DNA of 64,000 nucleotides from an uncultured Pseudomonadota bacterium. Its GTDB lineage: Bacteria > Pseudomonadota > Gammaproteobacteria > Burkholderiales > Usitatibacteraceae. The notes under the pieces were generated by a model. That model did no database searches. It was not told the DNA's origin and saw nothing but the letters and a program-made list of their open reading frames with translations. The translations under genes and the position numbers were made by a program. The DNA lies in the NCBI GenBank assembly GCA_937898635.1, contig CALEJW010000044.1:18539-82538 (forward strand), read 5' to 3'. Below, piece after piece: positions 1 through 8,740 of this stretch (positions within the stretch are counted from its first letter, which is position 1; each line of letters starts with the position of its first letter).

Positions 1-681
1 GATTGGCGCCGGCGCAAGGGCCGCTGGGACGGGGTGCGCGTGTGGGCCATCGGGCAGGCGCTCGCCGCGCAGGAGAGCCTGGACGTCGTGCTCGACCCGA
101 AGCGCGGCCGCGACGGGCTCTTCCCGGAGCTGGTGGTCTTCGACTGCCACGCCTGCCACCACCCGATGTCGGAGACGCGCTGGAAGCCGCGCGTGGGCAC
201 GCGCCCGGGCACGATCCGCTTCAACGACGCGAACCTCCTCATGCTGCGCCAGATCGTGCGCCAGACCTTCCCGGCGGAGTCCGCGACCTTCGACGGGCTC
301 GTGGCCACGCTTCACCGCGCGGTGGCGGGCGAGGGCGGCGACGCGCTCGAGGCGGCGGGGCGGCTGCGCAAGGGGCTCGACGCGGTGGTGCAGAAGCTGC
401 GCGGGCGGGAGTTCGGCCACCGCGACCTCCAGGCGATCCTCGCCGGGCTCGTCGAGGACGGGATCGCCGGGCAGTACCGCGACTACTCGGGGGCGGAGCA
501 GGCGGCCATGGCGATCGCGAGCGTGCTCAATTTCCTGGCCCGCCAGGGCGCGCTCGCCGACGTGCGCGGGGCCAACGCGGCCCTCGAGCGCGTCTTCGAG
601 ACCGTCCGGGACGACGAGAAGTACCGGCCCGAGCGCTTCCAGGCGGCGCTCGGCGGCCTGAAGCCCCTCGTGGGGAGGTGA
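1..681 (+). CDS. C-terminal part of a haem-c-binding (probably multihaem) cytochrome
   Basis: The frame is open from the first base of the window and stops at 679-681, so only the last 226 codons of the gene are visible. The only clear motif is a CHACH haem-c attachment site near residue 50, followed at once by HPM, which suggests a further histidine or methionine ligand. The remaining ~170 residues are helical, have no further CxxCH and are not recognised. A run GGGGAGG at 672-678 sits inside its last codons and serves as ribosome binding site for the next gene, so the two genes are probably translationally coupled. By analogy with multihaem cytochromes of redox complexes it would be periplasmic, but the signal peptide and other haems lie outside the window. 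Haem binding is fairly sure; the family is not. Confidence 0.6.
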   Translation, partial: DWRRRKGRWDGVRVWAIGQALAAQESLDVVLDPKRGRDGLFPELVVFDCHACHHPMSETRWKPRVGTRPGTIRFNDANLLMLRQIVRQTFPAESATFDGLVATLHRAVAGEGGDALEAAGRLRKGLDAVVQKLRGREFGHRDLQAILAGLVEDGIAGQYRDYSGAEQAAMAIASVLNFLARQGALADVRGANAALERVFETVRDDEKYRPERFQAALGGLKPLVGR

Positions 682-686
682 GCGCC

Positions 687-3113
687 ATGGCATCGCAGTT
701 CGACCAGAGAACGGAATTCCGCTGGCTCAAGGTGGGCATCATCGGCTCGGGCCCCGCGGGCCTGTCGGCCGCGGCCCACGCGGCCGAGCTCGGCGTGTCC
801 CACGTGCTGCTGGAGAGCGAGAACCAGGCCTCCAACACGATCTTCAAGTACCAGAAGGGCAAGCACGTGATGGCGGAGCCGCAGATCCTGCCGCTCCGCA
901 GCCCCATGAGCTTCGCCGCCGGCACCCGCGAGGAGATCCTCGAGAAGTGGGACGCGGAGATCCGCAGGCACGAGGTGAACATCCGCTACGGCCAGGAGGT
1001 GGTCTCGATCTCCGGCGAGGACAACGCCTTCGAGGTGCGCACGAAGGCGGGCGAGGTCTTCTTCTGCCGGAAGATCGTTCTCGCCATCGGCCTGCAGGGG
1101 AACCTGCGCAAGCTCGGCGTGGAGGGCGAGGCCCTGGAGGGGGTCCAGTACCAGCTCGACGACCCGAAGGCCTACGAGGACGAGACGATCGTCGTGGTGG
1201 GCGCGGGAGACGCGGCCATCGAGAACGCGCTCGCGCTCGCCGAGCAGAACCGCGTGATCCTCGTGAACCGCAACGAGGAGTTCACGCGCTGCAAGGAGGG
1301 CAACCTCACCCTGGTCCTGAGCGCCATCAAGGAGGGGCGCGTGGAGATCCGCTACGGCACCTCCCCGGCGCGCGTCGAGCGCGGGGAGGGCGCGGCGCCG
1401 CTGCGCCTGCACGTGAAGAGCCCCGACGGGCCCGACGTGATCGAGTGCCACCGGGTGATCGCCCGCCTGGGCGGCATCCCGCCGAGGAAGCTGGTGGAGA
1501 GCTTCGGCGTGAAGTTCCCCTCGGCCGACCCCAACGCGGTGCCCGAGCTCACCGACACCTACGAGTCGAACGTGAAGGGGCTCTACGTGGTGGGGGCGCT
1601 CGGCGGCTACCCGCTCATCAAGCAGGCGATGAACCAGGGCTACGAGGTGGTGGAGTCCGCCCTCGGGCGCCAGGTCGAGCCGGCCGACGAGCCGCTGCTC
1701 GCGAAGAAGTTCGCGAGCTTCTCGCGCACGAAGACGGTCGCGCAGGTGCTCGACGTCATCCAGTCGCGGGTGCCGCTGCTCTCGGGGATCAACCGCCTGC
1801 AGCTGCGCGAGTTCATGCTCGAGAGCGATCTCGTCGCGCCGCGCGAGGGCGAGGTCCTCTTCGAGAGGAACGATTACACCAACACCTTTTTCATGGTCGT
1901 GGCGGGCGAGGTCCGCGTCGAGGGCGAGGCGGGCGCGCAGTTCGCCCTCGGCGCCGGGGAGTTCTTCGGCGAGCTGGGCCTCATCTCCGGGCGCCGGCGC
2001 TCGAGCACGGTCCGCGCGGGGCCGCACTGCGCGCTGATCGAGGCGCCGCGCCGCGCGATGCTGAAGCTCGTGGCCTCGGTGGAGTCGGTGCGCAAGCAGG
2101 TGGACGAGACCTTCCTCAAGCGCGCGGTGCGCGCCTACCTCGCGCCGATGCTCCCGCAGGAGGAACTCGACGAGCTGGTGGCGAGCGGGGTGGAGGTGCG
2201 CAAGTACGGCGGCAACGAGGTCCTCTTCCGCGAGGGCGACGCGCCCGACGGGCTGTACCTGCTGCGCCGCGGCTCCGTCATGGTCTCGCGCGAGATCGCC
2301 GGGCGCGAGGTCGTGCTCTCCTACCTTTCCGCGGGCAACTACGTGGGCGAGATGGCGCTGCTCACCGACTCGCCGCGCTCGGCCACGGTGCGCGCCGCGG
2401 TGACCACGGAGGCGGTGGTGCTCGACGCCGAGGTCTTCAAGCGCGTCCTGGGCAGGAATCCCCGCTGGCGCGAGGAGATGGAGTCGCGCTTCCTCGACCG
2501 CCTGCGCGTGAACGCGGCGATGGAGGCCGCGCCCGACCCCGGCAACGTGATCGCCTTCCTGCTGCAGCAGGGCGTGGGCGAGGCGACCGACGTGCTGCTG
2601 ATCGACGAGAGCCTGTGCGTGCGCTGCGACAACTGCGAGAAGGCCTGCGCCGACGTGCACGACGGCACCTCCCGCCTGGACCGCGAGGCCGGGCCGACCT
2701 TCGCCGAGATCCACGTGCCCACCTCCTGCCGGCACTGCGAGCACCCGCACTGCATGAAGGACTGCCCGCCCGACGCCATCCACCGCTCGCCCAACGGGGA
2801 GGTGTTCGTGAACGACAGCTGCATCGGCTGCGGCAACTGCGAGAAGAACTGCCCCTACGGCGTGATCCAGCTCGCGCCCGTGGACCCGAAGCGCCGGCGG
2901 CCGAGTCTCTTCGCCTGGCTGGTGCTGGGGGCCGGCCCCGAGCCGGGCCTGGAACCCAGGCCCAAGGGCAAGGACATCCCCAAGAAGGCCGTGAAGTGCG
3001 ACATGTGCAAGGACCTTCCCGGGGGGGCGGCCTGCGTGCGCGCCTGCCCGACGGGAGCGGCCATCCGCGTGAGCCCGGACGCGTTCCTGAACTACGCCGC
3101 CGTCGAGCCCTGA
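687..3113 (+). CDS. fused FAD-dependent oxidoreductase / two cyclic-nucleotide-binding domains / 4Fe-4S ferredoxin protein
   Basis: An 808-residue cytoplasmic redox protein. Residues ~15-330 are a pyridine-nucleotide-disulfide-oxidoreductase-like fold, with a first dinucleotide motif GSGPAG at 20-25 and a second, VVGAGDAA, near 170-177. Two cyclic-nucleotide-monophosphate-binding (CAP-ED type) domains follow, each with the typical GE(F/Y)(F/V)GE(L/M) turn. The last ~160 residues hold several cysteine clusters of 4Fe-4S type, including CVRCDNCEKAC, CRHCEHPHCMKDC, CIGCGNCEKNC and CDMCKD. Known members of this architecture accompany cytochrome operons in proteobacteria; the substrate is unknown. 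I infer electron transfer between NAD(P)H, flavin and Fe-S centres, gated by a nucleotide or other small ligand. The ATG at 687 was chosen because of the GGGGAGG eight bases upstream. The frame stays open further upstream only as a shadow of the cytochrome gene. Confidence 0.85.
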   Translation: MASQFDQRTEFRWLKVGIIGSGPAGLSAAAHAAELGVSHVLLESENQASNTIFKYQKGKHVMAEPQILPLRSPMSFAAGTREEILEKWDAEIRRHEVNIRYGQEVVSISGEDNAFEVRTKAGEVFFCRKIVLAIGLQGNLRKLGVEGEALEGVQYQLDDPKAYEDETIVVVGAGDAAIENALALAEQNRVILVNRNEEFTRCKEGNLTLVLSAIKEGRVEIRYGTSPARVERGEGAAPLRLHVKSPDGPDVIECHRVIARLGGIPPRKLVESFGVKFPSADPNAVPELTDTYESNVKGLYVVGALGGYPLIKQAMNQGYEVVESALGRQVEPADEPLLAKKFASFSRTKTVAQVLDVIQSRVPLLSGINRLQLREFMLESDLVAPREGEVLFERNDYTNTFFMVVAGEVRVEGEAGAQFALGAGEFFGELGLISGRRRSSTVRAGPHCALIEAPRRAMLKLVASVESVRKQVDETFLKRAVRAYLAPMLPQEELDELVASGVEVRKYGGNEVLFREGDAPDGLYLLRRGSVMVSREIAGREVVLSYLSAGNYVGEMALLTDSPRSATVRAAVTTEAVVLDAEVFKRVLGRNPRWREEMESRFLDRLRVNAAMEAAPDPGNVIAFLLQQGVGEATDVLLIDESLCVRCDNCEKACADVHDGTSRLDREAGPTFAEIHVPTSCRHCEHPHCMKDCPPDAIHRSPNGEVFVNDSCIGCGNCEKNCPYGVIQLAPVDPKRRRPSLFAWLVLGAGPEPGLEPRPKGKDIPKKAVKCDMCKDLPGGAACVRACPTGAAIRVSPDAFLNYAAVEP

Positions 3114-3131
3114 GGCGCGCGGGCGCGGCCC

Positions 3132-4430
3132 CTAGTGCTTCGCCTGCCCGATGAGGCGGTCGAGGTCGGGGTCGGCGCGGTGGTTCGCGGCGTTCCAGCG
3201 CATCACCAGGAACATCGCCACGGCGACGAAGCTGCCGAAGATCACGATGATCGTGTTGATGTGCAGGTCCATCCGGATCATCAGCGCGTAGAGGGCGAGC
3301 ATCACCAGGATGCTCACGTTCTCGTTGAAGTTCTGCACGGCGATGGAGTGCCCCGCCGAGAGCAGCACGTGGCCGCGGTGCTGCAGGAGCGCGTTCATGG
3401 GCACCACGAAGAACCCGGCGAGCGCGCCGACGACCACCAGGAGGAAGTACACGAGCGGCATCCAGGTGACGCCGATCAGCGTCATCACGGCGAAGCCCAT
3501 GGCCACGCCCACGGGGAGCACGGCCACGGCGCGCTTGAGCGCGATGAGGCGCGCGGCGAGGACGGCGCCCATCGCGATGCCCACGGCGGAGACCCCCTGC
3601 AGCATCGCGCCCTGGGACAGGGGCAGGTTCAGGTGCTGCTCGGCCCACTTGAGGACGATGAACTGCAGCGTCGCCCCCGCGCCCCAGAAGAGCGTCGTCA
3701 CCGCGAGCGAGATCTGGCCGAGCTTGTCGGTCCAGAGCGTGGTGAAGCAGTGCGCGAAGTCCACGACGAGGCGCACGGGGTGGCGCTCCTGGTGCGGGTA
3801 GCGCGCGCCCGTGTCGGGAATCGCGAGGTTGAAGAGCGCGGCGACGATGTACACCGTGGCGATCACGAGGATCGCGGCCTCGGCGGGCGTGTCCACGCCG
3901 GTGTCGAGGAAGGGGAAGTCGATCGAGAGCAGCGCCGCGGAGACTTTCGCGCCGATGAGGACCCCGCCCAGCACGGTGCCGATCACGATCGAGAGCACGG
4001 TGAGCCCCTCGATCCAGCCGTTGGCGACGACGAGCTGCTCGGGCGGGAGGAGCTCGGTGAGGATGCCGTACTTGGCCGGGGAGTAGGCCGCCGCGCCGAG
4101 GCCCACCACCGCGTAGGCGGCGAGCACGTGCCAGTGGGGCGCGACCCCGGGGATCGACACGATGTCGTGGAAGAAGAGGAGCGAGCAGCCGGCGATCTTC
4201 ACCAGGTTGGTCGCGAACATCACCCGGCCCTTGGGCATGGAGTCCGCGAAGGCGCCCACGAAGGCGGCGAGCACCACGTAGGAGACGGTGAAGAAGAACT
4301 TGAGCAGCGGCGTGAGCCAGGCGGGGCCCTGCAGCTGCAGCAGCAGCGCGATGGAGGCGATGAGGAGCGCGTTGTCCGCGAGGGAGGAGAAGAACTGCGC
4401 GGCCATGATGGTGTAGAAGCCGCGCTTCAC
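3132..4430 (-). CDS. lplT: lysophospholipid transporter LplT (MFS)
   Basis: A 432-residue inner-membrane protein of the major facilitator superfamily with about twelve hydrophobic segments. The N terminus (GFYTIMAAQFFSSLADNAL) and the segment AAYSPAKYGILTELLP are hallmark LplT sequences. The family flips lysophosphatidylethanolamine from the outer to the inner leaflet for re-acylation, usually by Aas; no aas gene lies beside it here. The start is GTG at 4430-4428, which overlaps the stop of the upstream EAL gene as GTGA. It is therefore the last gene of a three-gene operon with two cyclic-di-GMP-type proteins, an unusual partnership. The frame extends far upstream only as a shadow of the EAL gene. 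Confidence 0.88.
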   Translation of the reverse strand: MKRGFYTIMAAQFFSSLADNALLIASIALLLQLQGPAWLTPLLKFFFTVSYVVLAAFVGAFADSMPKGRVMFATNLVKIAGCSLLFFHDIVSIPGVAPHWHVLAAYAVVGLGAAAYSPAKYGILTELLPPEQLVVANGWIEGLTVLSIVIGTVLGGVLIGAKVSAALLSIDFPFLDTGVDTPAEAAILVIATVYIVAALFNLAIPDTGARYPHQERHPVRLVVDFAHCFTTLWTDKLGQISLAVTTLFWGAGATLQFIVLKWAEQHLNLPLSQGAMLQGVSAVGIAMGAVLAARLIALKRAVAVLPVGVAMGFAVMTLIGVTWMPLVYFLLVVVGALAGFFVVPMNALLQHRGHVLLSAGHSIAVQNFNENVSILVMLALYALMIRMDLHINTIIVIFGSFVAVAMFLVMRWNAANHRADPDLDRLIGQAKH

Positions 4431-5740
4431 CGTCCCTTCTCCCGGGCGACCCACCAGGCGCGGAACTCGCGCTCGGGCATGGGACGGGCGAGCCGGAAGC
4501 CCTGCTCGAGGTCGCAGCCCAGCCGCGCGAGCTCCGCGCGCGTGGCCTCGTCCTCGACGCCCTCGGCCACCGCCCTGAGCTCGAAGTTGTGCGCGAGGTC
4601 GATCACCGCGCGCACGATCTGGTGGTCGCCCCGGTCCGCGAGGAGCCCGCTCACGAAGAGCTTGTCGATCTTGAGCTCGTCCACCGGCAGGCGCTTGAGG
4701 TACGCGAGCGAGGAATAGCCCGTGCCGAAGTCGTCGATGGAGAGCGCCACGCCCGTGCCCTTGAGGCGGGTGAGCATCGCGAGCGAGCGCTCGGCGTCGC
4801 CGATCATCGCGCTCTCGGTGATCTCGAGCGTGATGCGCTCCGGGGGCACGCTCCAGGTGCCGAGGGACTGCTCCACGATGTCCGGGAGATCCGGGTCCAC
4901 GAGCGCCCGCGTCGAGAGGTTCACGCTGAAGCGCGGGACGATGCCCTCCTTGGCGAGGGCGGCGGCGTGGCGGAGCACGGAGTTCAGCACCCAGAAGGTG
5001 AGCGAGCCGATGATGCCCGTGCTCTCCGCGATGCCGACGACGGTGGCGGGCGCGATGGGCCCGGAGACCGGGTGGCGCCAGCGCAGGAGCGCCTCGGCGG
5101 CCACCGCGGCGCCGCTCGCGAAATCGGCCTGGGGCTGGTAGTGCACCTCCAGCTCGTTGGCGCGGATGGCGCGCTGCAGGTCGATGTCGAGGCCGTGGTA
5201 GACCTCCGCCTCGACGCTGTCCTCGCTCTGGAAGACGTGGTAGCCCTCCTCGCGCGTGCCGGCGATGCGCCGCGCGACGTCCGCGGCCATGAGGAGCTTC
5301 GCCGGGTCGGCGGAATGCTCGGGGACGGTGGCGATGCCGACGCAGGGCCGCAGGACGGCGGTGCCGCCCTCGTGGGCGATGGGGCGGTCGAGCGCCCGCA
5401 GGCACTTCACCGCGGCGAGGACGGCCTGGGTCGGGTGCGCGATGCGCGGCAGGACCACGCAGACCTGCTCGTCGCTCAGCGGCGCCATGCGGTCCTCGGC
5501 GCGCAGGGCGGGGCGCAGGCGCTCCATCACCAGCGTGACGGTCACGGTCGCCGGAGGCCCCTTGAGCAGCGCCTGCAGCCGGTCGACGCGGCGCAGCTCG
5601 ATGAGCAGCACCGCCATGCGCCCGTGGGTCGCCTGGGCGACTGCGGCCTCCCGGTCGAGGAAACGCAGGAGCTCCTCGCGCGCGGCGTCGCCGGACGGGG
5701 GAGGATGCCGGACGGGGTCCGCGGGGGTGGGGGGGCTCAC
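4427..5740 (-). CDS. degenerate-GGDEF / EAL domain protein (cyclic-di-GMP phosphodiesterase)
   Basis: A 437-residue cytoplasmic protein. Residues ~20-170 resemble a diguanylate cyclase fold, but the GGDEF signature is replaced by SDEQV, so synthesis is not expected. The C-terminal half is a well-kept EAL domain: AEALLRWRHP, the NLSTRAL loop, ITESAMI, the DDFGTGYSS segment and DELKIDK, which carry the metal- and substrate-binding residues. I therefore expect active hydrolysis of cyclic di-GMP. The GTG start at 5740-5738 overlaps the TGA of the HD-GYP gene (GTGA), and its own stop overlaps the lplT start the same way, giving a tightly coupled operon. No transmembrane segment or sensor domain is visible. 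Confidence 0.85.
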   Translation of the reverse strand: MSPPTPADPVRHPPPSGDAAREELLRFLDREAAVAQATHGRMAVLLIELRRVDRLQALLKGPPATVTVTLVMERLRPALRAEDRMAPLSDEQVCVVLPRIAHPTQAVLAAVKCLRALDRPIAHEGGTAVLRPCVGIATVPEHSADPAKLLMAADVARRIAGTREEGYHVFQSEDSVEAEVYHGLDIDLQRAIRANELEVHYQPQADFASGAAVAAEALLRWRHPVSGPIAPATVVGIAESTGIIGSLTFWVLNSVLRHAAALAKEGIVPRFSVNLSTRALVDPDLPDIVEQSLGTWSVPPERITLEITESAMIGDAERSLAMLTRLKGTGVALSIDDFGTGYSSLAYLKRLPVDELKIDKLFVSGLLADRGDHQIVRAVIDLAHNFELRAVAEGVEDEATRAELARLGCDLEQGFRLARPMPEREFRAWWVAREKGR

Positions 5741-7191
5741 GAAAGGTAGTTGTCGCGCGGGTCGAGCCCGTAGGCGCCGGCGGCGAGGCTGCGGCGGATG
5801 AAGGCCGGCTCCTCGCCGCCGAGCAGCGGGTCGTAGAGGAGGTCGACCATGGTGGGGTAGTTGGCCCGCGTCTTGTCGGGGCTGGTGAGGAGCAGCACGC
5901 GGGGCTTGAGCCGCCGCAGCTTGTTGTGCGAGACCACCACCGCCACCTCGCCCGTGGAGAGTTCCACGAGGGAGCCCACCGGGAAGACGCCGATCGCCTG
6001 CACGAACTGCTCCGCGAGCGGGGCGTGGAAGTACTCCCCGCCCCAGCCGGTGATGCTGCGCAGGGCCTCGTAGGAGGACACGGCCTCGGCGTAGGGCCGC
6101 GACTTGGTGAGTGCCGCGAAGCAGTCGCCGATGCCCGCCATGCGCCCGTAGAAGCCGATCGCCTCGCCCTCGAGCCGCTTCGGGTAGCCGCTGCCGTTCA
6201 TGCGCTCGTGGTGCTGGGCGATGCCCTCGATCACCTCGGGCGGCCAGTTCGGGGTGGCGGAGAGGATCTCGAGGCCGAGCTCCACGTGCATCTTGGCGGT
6301 CGCGAACTCCTCGGGGGTGAGGCGGTCCTGCTTTTCCAGGATTTCCCGCGGCAGGCGGATCTTGCCGATGTCGAGCAGCAGGCCGATGGTGCCGAGCTGC
6401 GCGAGCCCGGCGCGGGGAAAGCCCAGGTGGCGCCCGAAGGCCACGAGGTAGACCGCCACCATCAGCCCGTGGGCATAGGTGGTGATGTCCTGCTCGCGAA
6501 GGCGCGCGACCCACATGAGCGCGTCGGGATTCCTCACCATGCTCTCGACCATCTCGTCCACGACCTCCTGGACGCGCTCGATCTCCACGGGATGGCCCGC
6601 CCAGACGTCGGCGGCGAGCTTTCGCACCACGTCGTAGGCGCGGTCGTAGGCCACGCGCGCCGGGGCGACTTCCTCCTCGACCGAGCGCGTGTCCGGGTAG
6701 ATCGTGACGGGGATCGAGGCGGGCAGCAGCGAGGCGCGGCGCGTTTCCGGGGGCAGTTCCGCGGGATCCCGGGGCAGGCCCTTCTCCGGCCGGCGCAGAA
6801 GCCCGCGCAGGGCGTCCATCACGCCCCCGAGGCCGCGGCCTTCGCGAGCCGCCTCGGGCTGGCGGTCGGGCGCCTGCACCGGCCGGAGGGCGGACCTGGC
6901 GGTGGGCTTTTCCTCGATCTGCGCGCCCAGCCCGCTCACGAGCCGGGAAGGGGAAGGTCCCGGGCCCGCAGCCGCGGGGGCCGCGGCGCTCCTCGCGGGC
7001 CGGAACTCCTCGCCCGTCGAGCGCGCCCGGTCCACGATCACGAACTCGCAGATCGACTGGAGCTCGACGATCTGCTGGTTGTCCTCGATGACGAAGCCCT
7101 GCAGGAGGAAGGGCGTGTCGATCCAAGGGCGGTCGAGATCGGCGACGAACATGCCGACCTTCAGGTCCTTCACGGCCACCTTGGATTGCAT
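5737..7191 (-). CDS. DUF3391 / HD-GYP domain protein with altered HD motif
   Basis: A 484-residue cytoplasmic protein. Residues 1-~60 match the DUF3391 module that often precedes HD-GYP domains (KVGMFVADLDRPW), followed by a low-complexity linker. Residues ~230-400 are an HD-GYP domain with HHERMNGSGYP at 327-337. The expected HDIGK metal motif reads LDIGK: residue 273 is Leu (CTC) in place of His (CAC), a one-base difference. HD-GYP enzymes hydrolyse cyclic di-GMP using a metal centre that includes this histidine, so activity is doubtful and a binding or regulatory role is possible. First gene of the operon with the EAL protein and lplT. The ATG at 7191 follows a 182-bp divergent intergenic region. 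Confidence 0.85.
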   Translation of the reverse strand: MQSKVAVKDLKVGMFVADLDRPWIDTPFLLQGFVIEDNQQIVELQSICEFVIVDRARSTGEEFRPARSAAAPAAAGPGPSPSRLVSGLGAQIEEKPTARSALRPVQAPDRQPEAAREGRGLGGVMDALRGLLRRPEKGLPRDPAELPPETRRASLLPASIPVTIYPDTRSVEEEVAPARVAYDRAYDVVRKLAADVWAGHPVEIERVQEVVDEMVESMVRNPDALMWVARLREQDITTYAHGLMVAVYLVAFGRHLGFPRAGLAQLGTIGLLLDIGKIRLPREILEKQDRLTPEEFATAKMHVELGLEILSATPNWPPEVIEGIAQHHERMNGSGYPKRLEGEAIGFYGRMAGIGDCFAALTKSRPYAEAVSSYEALRSITGWGGEYFHAPLAEQFVQAIGVFPVGSLVELSTGEVAVVVSHNKLRRLKPRVLLLTSPDKTRANYPTMVDLLYDPLLGGEEPAFIRRSLAAGAYGLDPRDNYLS

Positions 7192-7373
7192 GGAATCGGG
7201 GTCGTCGGGCTTGCGAGTGCGTGTCGATCATCCGGCAGGCGCACCGGAACCGCCGCCATTCTACGGGACAATGGCGCGCCGCGCCCCGCGCCGCACCCCT
7301 ATAATCGGGCCCCCGACCCGTGCGGGCGGGGGCCGGCGAGCCTGGTCCCCGCCGCGCGACCCTGCCCACCGCC
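7192..7373. promoter_or_regulatory. divergent intergenic region with a -10-like TATAAT
   Basis: This 182-bp gap separates the minus-strand HD-GYP operon from the plus-strand CoA transferase gene. A perfect TATAAT lies at 7300-7305 on the plus strand, 69 bp before the CoA transferase ATG. No convincing TTGACA-like box is found 16-18 bp upstream of it, so only the -10 element is supported. Nothing clear was found for the minus strand. Confidence 0.4.
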
Positions 7374-8600
7374 ATGCGCCGAATCCTCGACGGTATCCGC
7401 ATCCTCGACCTGACCCGCGTGCTCGCGGGCCCCTGGGCCACCCAGCACCTCGCCGACCTGGGCGCGGAGGTGATCAAGATCGAGCGTCCCGGGCACGGCG
7501 ACGACACGCGCAAGTGGGGCCCGCCCTTCCTGCGCGACCGCGAGGGGCGCGACACGGCCGATGCCGCCTACTTCCTCGCGGCCAACCGCGGCAAGAAATC
7601 GGTCGCGCTGGACATCGCCTCGCCCGAGGGCCAGGCGCTCGCCCGGCGCCTCGCGGGGGCCTCCGACGTCGTGGTGGAGAATTTCAAGGTCGGGGACCTC
7701 GCGCGCCGCGGCCTCGACTACGCCTCGCTTCGCGAGGGCCACGAGGCGCTCGTCTACTGCTCGATCACCGGCTTCGGCCAGGACGGGCCCTACCGCGACC
7801 GCCCGGGCTACGACTTCATGATCCAGGGGCTCGGCGGGCTCATGAGCGTCACCGGCGAAAGGGACGACCTGCCGGGCGGCGGGCCGCAGAAGGTGGGCGT
7901 GGCCGTGGCGGACCTCTTCACCGGGATGTACGCCGCCAACGCCATCGTCGCCGCGCTCCTGCACCGCGAGCGCACCGGCCAGGGACAGCATATCGACCTC
8001 GCGCTCCTCGACGTGCAGGTGGCCATGCTCGCCAACCTCGGATCGGCCTACCTCGCCTCGGGGCGGGTGCCGGGCCGCATGGGCAACGCCCACCAGGCGA
8101 TCGTGCCCTACCAGGTGTTCCGGGCCGCGGACGCCTTCCTGATCGTCGCGGTGGGCAACGACGGCCAGTTCGCCCGGTTCTGCGAGATCGCCGGCGTCCC
8201 CGAACTCGCGGCCGACCCGCGCTTCGCGAAGAACCCCGGGAGGGTGGCCCATCGGGAGGCCCTGGTCGCGCTCCTCGCGGAGCGGATCGCGACGCGCCCG
8301 GCGGCCGGCTGGCTCGCCGACCTCGAGGCCGGCGGCGTCCCCTGCGGCCCGATCAACGACCTCGCCCAGGTCTTCGCCGACCCGCAGGTGCGCCACCGGG
8401 GCATGGTCGCGAGCCTCGCGCATCCCCTGGCGGGCGAGGTCCGCACGGTCGCGAACCCGGTGCGCTTCTCGGCGACCCCGGCGAGGAGCGAGCTGCCGCC
8501 GCCGTTGCTGGGCGAGCACACGGCCGAGGTGCTCGGCAGCCTCTGCGGGATCACCGGCGAGGAACTCGGGTCGCTGCGAGCGCGCGGGGTCGCCGGTTGA
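7374..8600 (+). CDS. CaiB/BaiF family (class III) CoA transferase
   Basis: A 408-residue cytoplasmic enzyme. The N terminus (LDGIRILDLTRVLAGPW) and AEVIKIERPGHGDDTR are typical of family III CoA transferases, which move CoA between a CoA thioester and a free carboxylic acid. The NRGKKSVALDI segment and the aspartate of the GYDFMIQ segment, the expected covalent-intermediate residue, are present. Length fits the family. The substrate cannot be told from sequence. The ATG at 7374 gives the canonical N terminus. It stands alone between the HD-GYP operon and a secreted Cache protein. Confidence 0.85.
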   Translation: MRRILDGIRILDLTRVLAGPWATQHLADLGAEVIKIERPGHGDDTRKWGPPFLRDREGRDTADAAYFLAANRGKKSVALDIASPEGQALARRLAGASDVVVENFKVGDLARRGLDYASLREGHEALVYCSITGFGQDGPYRDRPGYDFMIQGLGGLMSVTGERDDLPGGGPQKVGVAVADLFTGMYAANAIVAALLHRERTGQGQHIDLALLDVQVAMLANLGSAYLASGRVPGRMGNAHQAIVPYQVFRAADAFLIVAVGNDGQFARFCEIAGVPELAADPRFAKNPGRVAHREALVALLAERIATRPAAGWLADLEAGGVPCGPINDLAQVFADPQVRHRGMVASLAHPLAGEVRTVANPVRFSATPARSELPPPLLGEHTAEVLGSLCGITGEELGSLRARGVAG

Positions 8601-8674
8601 GCCTTCGCCGGTTACGTCCGTAGCCGGCTTGCCCCGCGCGGCGGCGCGCGGTTACAGCTGAAAAGCGCTCGTGC

Positions 8675-8703
8675 TTGACCGCGCACGCGCGCCTCACGAT
8701 AGT
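8675..8703 (+). promoter_or_regulatory. sigma-70-like promoter for the Cache protein gene
   Basis: TTGACC at 8675-8680 and GATAGT at 8698-8703 are separated by 17 bp. They lie 38 bp before the GTG start at 8741, in a 140-bp gap after the CoA transferase gene. An AAGGGGGG stretch near 8727 may be the ribosome binding site. Match by eye only. Confidence 0.45.
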
Positions 8704-8740
8704 GCGTGCACCACAACCACGCACCCAAGGGGGGTTCACC

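Noticed and set aside
3..686. The open frame upstream of the FAD/cyclic-nucleotide/Fe-S protein would lengthen it by 228 residues.
   Set aside because: That stretch is Arg/Ala/Pro-rich shadow sequence of the cytochrome gene in another frame; the ATG at 687 has a good ribosome binding site and starts the homologous part.
483..2783. A 766-codon open frame on the minus strand.
   Set aside because: It is rich in His, Arg, Leu and Ala with no domain, as expected for antisense of high-GC codons of the real plus-strand gene.
3135..4718. Long plus-strand frame over lplT.
   Set aside because: Low-complexity His/Asp/Glu/Arg composition; lplT on the minus strand is an unmistakable transporter.
8638..8654. 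GC-rich palindromic stretch between the CoA transferase and Cache genes considered as a terminator.
   Set aside because: The repeated CGCG run is low complexity and no T tract follows; pairing is not better than expected in this base composition.
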